Assembly (NCBI GenBank): GCA_027593175.1
Contig: JAQCJI010000014.1
Coordinates: 1 to 47,871, forward strand
Source of the DNA: Bacteroidota bacterium
Lineage (GTDB): Bacteria > Bacteroidota > Bacteroidia > Cytophagales > Cyclobacteriaceae
DNA: 47,871 nt
Direction of reading: 5' to 3'
Below, piece after piece: positions 19,183 through 26,723 of this stretch. The notes below the pieces were generated by a model. The model was not told the origin of the DNA, ran no database searches, and was given only the letters and a program-made list of their open reading frames with translations. The position numbers were made by a program, and so were the translations under genes. Positions within the stretch are counted from its first letter, which is position 1, and the number at the start of each line of letters is the position of its first letter.

Positions 19183-20061
19183 ATGGAATCCAGTGTCTTG
19201 AACGAAATTTTTTTACCTTTTTCGCTAGCCGTGATCATGTTTGGCATGGGGCTTAGTTTGCGTATAGAAGACTTCAAGCGAATCTTGATCTATCCCAAAG
19301 CAGTTGGGATTGGGCTTCTCAATCAATTGGTACTCCTGCCCATCATCGCTTTTGGGATTGCAAAGGCATTTTCTCTTCCCTCTGAACTTGCAGTAGGGCT
19401 CATGATTTTAGCAGTGTGCCCAGGTGGAGCTACCTCCAATTTGATCACCCACCTGGCCAAGGGGGATTCTGCCTTGTCCATAACACTTACGGCCTTTTCT
19501 TCTTTGATTACGGTGTTTACGATTCCTTTCTTGGTCAACTTTTCCATCGCTCAGTTTATCCCTGGGGGCGAAGCAAAGCAGTTGGAAGTAGTGGATACCG
19601 TAGTGTCCGTCCTATTCATTACGCTTATTCCTGTAGCATTAGGAATGATTTTGCTGGCTAAAGCACCTGCTAGAGCCCAAAAATGGGATCAGCCTTTTCG
19701 AAAAATTTCTGCTGTGTTTTTCGTGGTTATTGTCCTCGCTTCTATTTTCAAGGAAAAAGAAAATCTAGTGGAGTACTTTATTGAAGTAGGACCCGCTTCC
19801 TTGGCTCTGAATCTAAGTACACTAGCAGTAAGCTTTGGAATGGCCAAATGGGCTGGACTATCCTTCCGTCAGGGATTGACGATTGCCATCGAATCGGGCA
19901 TTCAAAACGGCACACTTGGCATTACCATTGCGGCCACCCTTTTAGTGAACTCTGTGATGTCCATTCCATCCGCTATTTACAGTTTACTCATGTTTGGAAT
20001 AGCCGCATTGGTTATTCTTTGGGGAAATAAGGTAGCATCTGCTAGTAAAGCATCCACCTGA
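19183..20061 (+). CDS. Bile acid:sodium symporter (BASS) family transporter
   Basis: At 292 residues with nine to ten membrane segments, it matches the BASS fold: FSLAVIMFGMGLSLRIEDFK at the start, the Na+-site-like CPGGATSNLITHLAKGDSALS near residue 80, and the crossover ESGIQNGTLGITIAATLL near residue 245. Members carry organic acids such as bile acids, pyruvate or pantoate with sodium. The substrate cannot be told from sequence alone. It lies between the DUF819 gene and a small secreted protein gene and may share their transcript. A second, more distant BASS protein is at 46399. Confidence 0.9.
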   Translation: MESSVLNEIFLPFSLAVIMFGMGLSLRIEDFKRILIYPKAVGIGLLNQLVLLPIIAFGIAKAFSLPSELAVGLMILAVCPGGATSNLITHLAKGDSALSITLTAFSSLITVFTIPFLVNFSIAQFIPGGEAKQLEVVDTVVSVLFITLIPVALGMILLAKAPARAQKWDQPFRKISAVFFVVIVLASIFKEKENLVEYFIEVGPASLALNLSTLAVSFGMAKWAGLSFRQGLTIAIESGIQNGTLGITIAATLLVNSVMSIPSAIYSLLMFGIAALVILWGNKVASASKAST

Positions 20062-20070
20062 TAGGCGCGA

Positions 20071-20676
20071 ATGAAAAGGATTTCGATTCTCGTATTGGGT
20101 CTGATTTTGCTTGGTTTCCAAGGAAATCTCCTTGCTCAAAGCTATTTTGACGAGCGGAGCAAACGAATCCTATACCCGGAATATGAGGAAAAGATCCTAA
20201 ACGGCCCCTATTTTGGTGTTCCAGGAAAGCAATCTGGAGAGATGAGACTAGTGAATCGGATGCCTGTAGGCCTTACAGATGCGCGACTATTTTATGAGAA
20301 GGTGGGTAAACAAGCTGCCTTTCAGGCAGGACAGCCCTTGGTGGTGATTTTTTATCCTGGCAAAGACGAATGCAATTCTGCTCGTTCCACTTCAGATCCT
20401 AAGACACTCAAAAGCGATCACCTCGCAGTGCTCCGTTATGTTAAAAAACACGGTGCTGCTGCTCCTGTATACCTTTACCAGCAGCCACATGGCTTAGAAA
20501 AATACGAGGGCATACATGGATGGATTCCTGACCCTGAGGGAGTCTTTGCGCAGCAATTCTTTTCGTTTCCTTATCCCTGCAAAAGTTTCGTAGTGATCAG
20601 CCCTAAGGGAAATTACAGGGCTATTCTGGGAGAATTCCCTATTTCACAGATCGATGTTGCATTTAAAAAATTGTGA
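20071..20676 (+). CDS. Secreted hypothetical protein
   Basis: This 201-residue protein of unrecognised family has a clear signal peptide (ISILVLGLILLGFQGNLLAQ). The mature part contains two cysteines, in GKDECNSARSTSD and SFPYPCKSFVV, that might pair after export. It also has a beta-rich core (PLVVIFYPGKDE, APVYLYQQPHG, KSFVVISPKGNY). The VVIFYPGKDEC region recalls a thioredoxin-like strand-loop but lacks a CxxC pair, so I do not assign that fold. It starts 9 bases after the symporter gene and is followed one base later by a GNAT gene, which suggests an operon. Confidence 0.8.
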   Translation: MKRISILVLGLILLGFQGNLLAQSYFDERSKRILYPEYEEKILNGPYFGVPGKQSGEMRLVNRMPVGLTDARLFYEKVGKQAAFQAGQPLVVIFYPGKDECNSARSTSDPKTLKSDHLAVLRYVKKHGAAAPVYLYQQPHGLEKYEGIHGWIPDPEGVFAQQFFSFPYPCKSFVVISPKGNYRAILGEFPISQIDVAFKKL

Positions 20677-20677
20677 A

Positions 20678-21208
20678 ATGTCCCTTTCAACATCTGTGGT
20701 AAGTTTGAGAAAGGCAGAGTTTAGCGATCTTTCTGATTTGCTAGAAATCGCCCAAATTTCTTTTGTTCAGGCTTTTACGGAAGGCAATACACCAGAGAAT
20801 GTACAGGCCTATCTTTCCGAAGCCTTCACTCCAATTCAATTAGAAAAAGAATGGAGGGATCCTGGGTCTACCTTTCTGCTCGCCAGTAGTGGGGGGAAGT
20901 TGGTCGGCTACACCAAGGTAAACTTGGCTGCTGCCCAAAGTGATATTCAAGATCCAGAGAGTCTCAAGGTAGCCAGATTGTATACTTTGGAGGAAGTTTG
21001 GGGAAAGGGTGTAGGGCAATTTCTTTTGGATGCAGCCATTGAATTTGCAAAAGAAAAAGGCAAGACCTACGTCTGGCTAGGAGTCTGGGAGCACAATGCC
21101 CGGGCCATCCGTTTTTACGAGAAAAATGGATTTAAAGCATTCGGAACTCATCCCTTCCCATTTGGGGACGAAATCCAACTCGATTGGTTGATGCGGTTAG
21201 ACTGCTAA
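20678..21208 (+). CDS. GNAT family N-acetyltransferase
   Basis: About 176 residues. It begins SVVSLRKAEFSDLSDLLEIA, a typical GNAT N-terminus, and has the acetyl-CoA motif A region (ARLYTLEEVWGKGVGQFLLDAAIEFA). The motif B end is VWLGVWEHNARAIRFYEKNGFKAFG. The P-loop reads GKGVGQ instead of the more usual Q/RxxGxG/A but fits. The acceptor substrate is unknown. ATG 20678 is chosen because it follows the preceding stop by one base; ATG 20654 lies inside the previous gene. Confidence 0.93.
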   Translation: MSLSTSVVSLRKAEFSDLSDLLEIAQISFVQAFTEGNTPENVQAYLSEAFTPIQLEKEWRDPGSTFLLASSGGKLVGYTKVNLAAAQSDIQDPESLKVARLYTLEEVWGKGVGQFLLDAAIEFAKEKGKTYVWLGVWEHNARAIRFYEKNGFKAFGTHPFPFGDEIQLDWLMRLDC

Positions 21209-21301
21209 GTAATGGTAGGGGTTTCTTCTAATTGCAGCAATTCTCAGCCCATCTTCATTTTTTTAAATTACTTTAGGGAGTCTAGTTTAGCCCTCCAACA
21301 A

Positions 21302-22540
21302 ATGAATCGGTTTTTTCTAATTTCTTGTATAGTCCTGATCCCTTGGTTCGTCGCAAGCGCCCAAGACAAGGAGCCCATTGTCATCTTGATTTCCTTGGAT
21401 GGCTTCTGTCACGATTATGTGGAGCGTTTTCAGCCGGAAAACTTAAGTCGATTTATTGCGGAGGGATCGGCTGCCAAGGGCTTGATTCCTTCATTTCCTA
21501 CCAAAACCTTTCCCAACCACTACACCATCGCCACAGGGATGCTTCCCGACCACCACGGCTTGGTGGATAATGCCTTTTACGAACCAGCAAAGGATCAGGT
21601 GTATACCATGGGCAATCGGGAGATTGTCCAAGATGGGTATTGGTATGGAGGTACACCGATTTGGGTGCTAGCGGAGCAACATGGCATGAAGGCGGCGAGC
21701 TACTTTTTTGTAGGTACGGAGGCACCAATTCAAGGGGTCCGACCTAGTTACTACTACGATTACGATGGGGAAGTGCCCAACCTCACACGGATAGCCAAGG
21801 TGTTTGACTGGCTAAGGCTTCCCGAGGCTGAAAGACCGCGCTTGATTACGCTCTATTTTTCGGATATGGACGATACGGGCCACCGCTATGGGCCCAAAAA
21901 TGACTTGGAGTTGAAAAAAACGCTGGATCGGCTTGATCATGAACTCGGAGCCTTGTTTGAAGGACTAAAAAGCTTCGACCTCCCCATCCATGTGGTGCTA
22001 GTATCAGACCATGGAATGATGGAAGTAAAGCAGGAAAACTTGATTCTGCTTGAGGACTTGATGGAGGGAATTAAAGGACGTGTAGTCAACAATGGGGCTT
22101 TGGCCCACCTACATTTGGAAAACCCAAAGGAGAAGGACAAGGTGATTCAATTGTTACTGGCTCGAAATCCAAACCTGAGCATCGATGACCTGAGCACTAC
22201 CGAAAACTACAGCGACTTGAATGCCTTTCCCCAGCGGAAAGGAGACCTCTTGATTCTACCCAAGGAAGGGTATTATTTGACGGATGTACGGGGAAAGGTA
22301 CGCTACCAAAACAATGCTTCCCGTTTCCAAACCCAAGTGTTTGGAGAGCATGGATTTACCCCACGGTACGAGGACATGCGAGGTATTTTTTATGCAAAAG
22401 GACCACAAATCAAGGTTGGAATGGAGATTGAACCCTTCCAAAATATTCACATCTTTCCCCTACTTTGCCGAATCTTAAATCTTCCTCTTCCTGCTAACCT
22501 GGATGGGAAGGCGGCTGTATTGGAACCTATCTTGAAGTAA
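21302..22540 (+). CDS. Secreted nucleotide pyrophosphatase/phosphodiesterase (alkaline phosphatase superfamily)
   Basis: About 412 residues after an ATG that starts a good signal peptide (FFLISCIVLIPWFVASAQ). An earlier ATG at 21212 would bury this signal. Family residues are visible: the metal Asp in VILISLDGF (D33), the nucleophile Thr in FPTKTFPNHYTIATG, further metal ligands in SDMDDTGHRYGP and SDHGM, and the late GEHGF. The fold hydrolyses phosphodiester or pyrophosphate bonds, such as nucleotides or dinucleotides, in the periplasm. Exact substrate is unknown. A 449-base gap follows. Confidence 0.92.
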   Translation: MNRFFLISCIVLIPWFVASAQDKEPIVILISLDGFCHDYVERFQPENLSRFIAEGSAAKGLIPSFPTKTFPNHYTIATGMLPDHHGLVDNAFYEPAKDQVYTMGNREIVQDGYWYGGTPIWVLAEQHGMKAASYFFVGTEAPIQGVRPSYYYDYDGEVPNLTRIAKVFDWLRLPEAERPRLITLYFSDMDDTGHRYGPKNDLELKKTLDRLDHELGALFEGLKSFDLPIHVVLVSDHGMMEVKQENLILLEDLMEGIKGRVVNNGALAHLHLENPKEKDKVIQLLLARNPNLSIDDLSTTENYSDLNAFPQRKGDLLILPKEGYYLTDVRGKVRYQNNASRFQTQVFGEHGFTPRYEDMRGIFYAKGPQIKVGMEIEPFQNIHIFPLLCRILNLPLPANLDGKAAVLEPILK

Positions 22541-22989
22541 ATTTCCTTTTATTTTTTGGTTTGTGGGGATTGTTTCGAGGTGTGGGCCCCTCCTTCTGAT
22601 TTTAAGGCTCCTCTTTATTTTTTGCAGATTTTACTAAAAATTGATTTCTGCGTCCCCTTTTTTGGCCAAACTACTGACCCCCCTTTTTTGTAGGCAATAA
22701 TTAAGGGTATTTCCCAAAACTAAATTCCTCCTCAAGCCGGCTCTTTTCAAATTACCATGCATTTACGGGTATCTTTTGATCACTTACCAAGCAGGAGATG
22801 GAGCGACAAAAGGGTGATTTTTTAATCTACTTTTTCAGCTAGTTTTTAAGAGGAACGGGCAAGTCTTCTTAAGGTTGATTTTTTTAACTGATTTTTTAAT
22901 CTGCTCCTTCTCCTGGCTTGCGTGTTGTTGTTGACTACGGGAACATTTGGTCTTAGTTTTTGAGCCCAGAGACGCCAGCATGTAACCCC
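22541..22989. other. Gene-free 449-base gap with a short direct repeat
   Basis: No convincing reading frame, tRNA or intrinsic terminator was seen between the two convergent genes. It is rich in T runs on the plus strand. The 17-mer beginning TGATTTTTTAATCT occurs at 22815-22831 and, with one mismatch, at 22889-22905. It shares TTTTTAATCT with the 83-base intergenic repeats. Confidence 0.6.
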
Positions 22990-25956
22990 CTACCCCTCCG
23001 CATTCCAATAGGCCATCCGATCCATACGCTGCACCTCCAGGGAGTAGAAGCCAAACTCTTCCACCACCTTGCCCTCGATGCAGTAAATCGCCCGACTTTT
23101 GAAAGGGTAGTGCTTGACCGTAGAAGGGAAGTGAACTGTATCGATCCAGTTTCCATCCCGATCGATAAAGGTGCCAAAATTCATGAACTCCCCCTTGATC
23201 GTTCGGGTGTACTTCACCGTCACTAGGTAGCCAATTACCTGTACGATTTTTCCTAGCTGCTGCGGCAGTTCCTTCGCCAGGGTTCCCTGCAATCCTTGCT
23301 CTTCAAGCAGGTGAAAGGGGGAATCGAGTGGAAATTCCAACACATCGATCTGATCGAGGATATCCTGACGTACATCAATCTCCTCCAAAACCGGTACTTG
23401 AGTTGGGAAATTTTCCCAAGAGCTCCCTTCCCCTGGATGTGTAAACAGCCCCTGCATCGGTTGCACCGCCACCTGCTTGTGGTGAAGAAAGTGGGCCTCC
23501 CAGAGGAGCTGCTGCTTGGGTTTGCCTGTAAACCGAAAGGCATGGATGCGAATCAGAATGAGGAGCTGCTCCAATCCACAGGCTACCCGTCGCACAAAAT
23601 CCTCCAGCCCTAGAAAAGGGCCCTGAGCATACCGCTCCTGCAAGAGGCGCTCGATGGTTCTTTTTTCAAGGTGCTTCAGGTGGATCCAGCCCAAGTAAAC
23701 GGTGGTTCTAGTGATTTTGGTCAGGTACTCGCTCTCGTTGAGATGAGGGCCTTCTACGGTGGCTCCCTGCATCCGCAACTCGTGTACGTAAAATTCGGTG
23801 GAGTAGAATCCTCCAAAATTATTGATCACCCCTACCATAAACTCCAAGGGGAAGTAGGCCTTCAAGTACAAACTCTGGTAGCTCTCTATAGCAAAGGAGG
23901 CGGAATGCCCCTTGGCGAAGGAGTAGCCTGCAAAGCTTTCGATCTGCATCCATACCGCAGTAGCCTCAGCATCCTGCCTCCCCAGTTGCTTGCAGTTTTC
24001 AAAATAGGTGGCCCTAACCCGTTCAAACTCGTCCTTTGAGCGGGATTTGCCACTCATCCCCCTCCGCAACACATCCGCTTCAGCAAGACTCAACCCCGCA
24101 AAATGATGCGCTACCTTGATCACATCCTCTTGATAGACCATGATGCCGTAGGTTTCGGGCATAATCTCCGCTAGCACCGGATGGGCCTGCTTCCTGCGCT
24201 CTGGGTCCCGATGCCGCAAGATATACTCCCGCATCATACCCGATCGAGCCACCCCAGGACGGATGATAGAGCTGGCAGCCACAAGCTCCAAATAGGTGTC
24301 AGCCTGCAGTTTGGCCAGTAGCATGCGCATAGCGGGGGACTCTACATAAAAGGCGCCGATGGTATGACCACTGCGGAGGAGCGCCTTGATTTTCGGGTCT
24401 TCCTTAAACTTTTTCACTTCTCGGATATTCACACAAATTCCCTGGTTCTGCTGAATCAGTTCCAAGCTGGATTTGATATGGCCTAGCCCCCGCTGGCTGA
24501 GGAGGTCAAACTTGTGTAAGCCAATGTCTTCGGCCACGTGCATGTCGATGTGGGCTACCGGAAACCCTTTGGGGGGCAGGTTGGTAGCCGTATAGTAGTG
24601 GATGGATTTGTGCGACAGCAGCAATCCACAGGCATGAATCGTCAGGTGCGACGGCATGTCATGTAGCAACTGGGCATAGCGGAGGATCAGCCTACCCAAA
24701 CCATCGGGCCGATACCCTTCCTTGTCAGCCTGCTGGAGGAGCAGTTCAATCTCTGCTTTGGGCAAGCCAAAGACTTTGCCGAGTTCTCGGATGACGGAAT
24801 TGTATTGGAAGGTGCTGTACGAGCCGAGCAGCGCTACATGGGCGTCTTGACCGATATTGTATTTAGTAAAGATGTAATCAAACACTTCATCGCGGTCGGT
24901 CCAGCTAAAGTCAATGTCGAAGTCGGGGGGATTTTCTCGGTAGAGGTTGATGAAGCGCTCAAAGTAGAGGTCCAGCTCCATGGGATCTACATCGGTGATC
25001 CCCAAGCAGTAGGCCACCACGGAGTTAGCCCCAGATCCTCGGCCCACATGGTAAAAATTTCGATGCTGCGCAAAGCGTATAATATCATAATTGATCAGGA
25101 AATAGGACACAAAACTCTTTTGTTGGATCAGCTCCAGCTCTTTCTCAATCCGCTGACTGACGGATGCGGACAACTTTGTGTAGCGCTGCTGGGCTCCTCG
25201 GAGGGTTTCTTGGCGGAGAAACTCAAAGTCCTCCCCTCCATTGCCGAGTAGGTCTCGCTTGTTTTTAACCACCTGAAAGTAGAAGGAAAACTGGCACTGT
25301 TCCAGAAGTTTCTGTGCATTGAGGAGCAGGTAGCTGTGGTTTTCGCAACGGGCAATTAGCTCCGCATAGCCGTAGAGCTGATCTGCAGGATCCGCCTGCT
25401 CCTGCACAGGAAGCTTGCTGAGTAGCGTATTTAGATCGATGCTTCGCAGGAGCCGATGCGCGTTAAACTCCAATTTGGAGGATAAGCTGACCGGCTGCAG
25501 GAGTACCAACTTCTCTCTTTTGCGGTACCAGGGAGAGGTATGTAGCTTGTTGAGCTGGTTGGGATGAATGCCTACAAACTCATGTTCAGCCAAGGGAAAG
25601 TACTCCGGGGGGAAAGGGTAGATCACAAAGCTTTTTGCAAAGTGAGGGGCCTTGTCTGTAAAAGGCCGCTGTTGGATCAGGTGCTCCGAGAGATGCTTGT
25701 TTAACTCGTACATGCCCTCCTGATTTCGTGCGAGCCCAATGTATTGCTGCGAAATACCATTCCTGAAATCAATCCCGATCACTGGATGAATGCCCGCTTT
25801 CTGTGCCGCACGGATAAAGGGAAATACTGCCGCACTGCTATTGATGTCTGTGAGGGCGAGCGCATCCAACTTTTTGCCTTTTGCCTCGGCAACGAGCTTG
25901 TCCACGGACAGGGTTCCGTATTTGAAACTGAAGTAGGTATGGCAATTGAGAAACAT
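22990..25956 (-). CDS. dnaE2: DnaE2-like DNA polymerase III alpha subunit (probable error-prone polymerase)
   Basis: This 988-residue C-family polymerase is shorter than replicative DnaE. Domains in order are PHP (about 1-180), palm/fingers, helix-hairpin-helix and a C-terminal OB fold (KIVQVIGYLVTVKYTRTIKG). The catalytic Asp motif PDFDIDFSW is near residue 345 and the third Asp is in LHKFDLLSQRGLG, so polymerase activity is expected. The PHP metal-site motifs are degraded (LNCHTYFSF and TDINS where His is usual), arguing against PHP proofreading. The tau/clamp tail of replicative DnaE is absent. DnaE2 does translesion synthesis with ImuA/ImuB, but neither partner is adjacent. Upstream palindromes may be operators. 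Confidence 0.85.
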   Translation of the reverse strand: MFLNCHTYFSFKYGTLSVDKLVAEAKGKKLDALALTDINSSAAVFPFIRAAQKAGIHPVIGIDFRNGISQQYIGLARNQEGMYELNKHLSEHLIQQRPFTDKAPHFAKSFVIYPFPPEYFPLAEHEFVGIHPNQLNKLHTSPWYRKREKLVLLQPVSLSSKLEFNAHRLLRSIDLNTLLSKLPVQEQADPADQLYGYAELIARCENHSYLLLNAQKLLEQCQFSFYFQVVKNKRDLLGNGGEDFEFLRQETLRGAQQRYTKLSASVSQRIEKELELIQQKSFVSYFLINYDIIRFAQHRNFYHVGRGSGANSVVAYCLGITDVDPMELDLYFERFINLYRENPPDFDIDFSWTDRDEVFDYIFTKYNIGQDAHVALLGSYSTFQYNSVIRELGKVFGLPKAEIELLLQQADKEGYRPDGLGRLILRYAQLLHDMPSHLTIHACGLLLSHKSIHYYTATNLPPKGFPVAHIDMHVAEDIGLHKFDLLSQRGLGHIKSSLELIQQNQGICVNIREVKKFKEDPKIKALLRSGHTIGAFYVESPAMRMLLAKLQADTYLELVAASSIIRPGVARSGMMREYILRHRDPERRKQAHPVLAEIMPETYGIMVYQEDVIKVAHHFAGLSLAEADVLRRGMSGKSRSKDEFERVRATYFENCKQLGRQDAEATAVWMQIESFAGYSFAKGHSASFAIESYQSLYLKAYFPLEFMVGVINNFGGFYSTEFYVHELRMQGATVEGPHLNESEYLTKITRTTVYLGWIHLKHLEKRTIERLLQERYAQGPFLGLEDFVRRVACGLEQLLILIRIHAFRFTGKPKQQLLWEAHFLHHKQVAVQPMQGLFTHPGEGSSWENFPTQVPVLEEIDVRQDILDQIDVLEFPLDSPFHLLEEQGLQGTLAKELPQQLGKIVQVIGYLVTVKYTRTIKGEFMNFGTFIDRDGNWIDTVHFPSTVKHYPFKSRAIYCIEGKVVEEFGFYSLEVQRMDRMAYWNAEG

Positions 25957-26062
25957 GGCACGGCAGTAGGATTTCTTCCAGAGAAGCTCCGCGAGATTGG
26001 ATTGGGTAAAAATGCACGTAGGTCTAGGGGATACCCCCTGAGCACTGATTGGGTTCAGTTAG

Positions 26063-26107
26063 TTAAAATGTTAATATTTTAAACATTTTAATGTTTATAA
26101 TATAAAC
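26063..26107 (-). promoter_or_regulatory. Two adjacent palindromes upstream of the dnaE2-like gene
   Basis: TTAAAATGTT (26063-26072) and AACATTTTAA (26082-26091) form a perfect 10-base inverted repeat with a 9-base spacer. Immediately next, GTTTATAATATAAAC (26093-26107) is a perfect 15-base palindrome. Both lie 107 to 151 bases upstream of the polymerase start and could be repressor sites or part of an AT-rich promoter. No LexA consensus for this genus is known to me. Confidence 0.45.
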
Positions 26108-26248
26108 AAAAAAAATAACAAAAAAACGGATGCGGTAAAAAAATGAAGAAGATTGTCGGAAAAGTGTGGGCCAGCGAATATGCGCCTTTCAGAATCCCAA
26201 ACAAGGGTCTTTCCAGCGATTGGTAAGCGTGAGAGGATTGGAGAGGAT

Positions 26249-26476
26249 TTAGGTTTTTGCCAGTAGGAGCTGAAACTCCAATGCATTGCAGGTTTGGAAT
26301 TCATCGGCTTTGAGATCTTCAAAAATATCTTCATCAGCGACGATATCCGTTTTCTCAACTCGTCCATCAGGATGAACGATAAGTTCTATGCCTGTAAAAT
26401 CCTCTGGATGGATCATCACCAACACTTGGTAGTCCTCAAAAACTCGTTTGAAGTATTGTGAAATTCCTTTTGCCAC
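26249..26476 (-). CDS. Small hypothetical protein
   Basis: 75 residues from a GTG start, the first start codon after an in-frame TAA. The sequence is acidic and low in Arg, with ISQYFKRVFEDYQVLVMIH, then FTGIELIVHPDGRVEKT and VADEDIFEDLKAD. The pattern of two short strands with a turn (IELIVHPDGRVEKTDI) looks like a real folded protein, and I have a vague sense of similar Cytophagales hypotheticals. No function is assigned. It is divergent from the trp leader, with 90 bases between starts. Confidence 0.7.
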   Translation of the reverse strand: MAKGISQYFKRVFEDYQVLVMIHPEDFTGIELIVHPDGRVEKTDIVADEDIFEDLKADEFQTCNALEFQLLLAKT

Positions 26477-26527
26477 GGCTAAATCAAGGATTTGTTAAAA
26501 ATAATTTAAAAAAATGCAAGGGAAGCA

Positions 26528-26556
26528 TTGCTTATTCCAAAGCCTTTCTAAATTTG
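26528..26556 (+). promoter_or_regulatory. Candidate promoter of the trp operon
   Basis: TAAATTTG (26549-26556) fully matches the TAnnTTTG -7 element. ATTG (26527-26530) lies 18 bases upstream as a weak -33 element. Transcription would begin near 26562, only a few bases before the leader-peptide ATG at 26567, so the leader mRNA would have a very short 5' end. Confidence 0.5.
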
Positions 26557-26566
26557 TAACAAGCTA

Positions 26567-26644
26567 ATGAAAACAATCGCAAACAACTACTGGTGGTGGC
26601 ATTCCAAATCTTTCCTTGGGAAAGCTCAGAAAGCCGTTGCCTAA
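26567..26644 (+). CDS. trpL: trp operon leader peptide with three consecutive Trp codons
   Basis: A 25-codon frame starts ATGAAAACAATC and encodes MKTIANNYWWWHSKSFLG and seven more residues before TAA at 26642-26644. Three tandem TGG codons at 26591-26599 are the control codons. When charged Trp-tRNA is scarce, a ribosome stalls there. The RNA segment 26628-26635 then stays free and can pair with 26670-26677 (7 of 8 bases), which blocks the terminator at 26668-26702. A ribosome reaching the stop codon would cover 26628-26635 and let the terminator form. A small hairpin CTTTCC/GGAAAG (26610-26624) could pause polymerase. The mechanism is inferred from the classic trp attenuation model, and the layout fits it closely. 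Confidence 0.88.
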   Translation: MKTIANNYWWWHSKSFLGKAQKAVA

Positions 26645-26667
26645 AATTTGCGCAATACATACCTTAA

Positions 26668-26702
26668 AAGGCTTACTGGTTTCCCCGGTAAGTCTTTTTT
26701 TT
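26668..26702 (+). terminator. trp attenuator (intrinsic terminator before trpE)
   Basis: A 12-pair stem joins AAGGCTTACTGG (26668-26679) to CCGGTAAGTCTT (26685-26696), with two G-U pairs and a 5-base loop. A run of T extends to 26702. It lies 24 bases after the leader-peptide stop and 21 bases before trpE. Its left arm overlaps the antiterminator arm. Confidence 0.88.
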
Positions 26703-26723
26703 ATGCCTGTACTTGAATCAAAA

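Noticed and set aside
25957-26045. Possible ImuB remnant or N-terminal extension upstream of the dnaE2-like gene
   Set aside because: The in-frame upstream stretch and the other frames show no ImuB-like or PHP-like sequence, and the ATG at 25956 fits the family start.
26143-26226. Plus-strand 28-codon frame starting MKKIVGKVW between dnaE2 and the small hypothetical gene
   Set aside because: Too short to judge, no recognisable motif, and no promoter or ribosome site supports it.
26616-26723. N-terminal extension of TrpE from 26616
   Set aside because: It overlaps the leader peptide and the attenuator stem in another frame, and TrpE homology begins at 26724.
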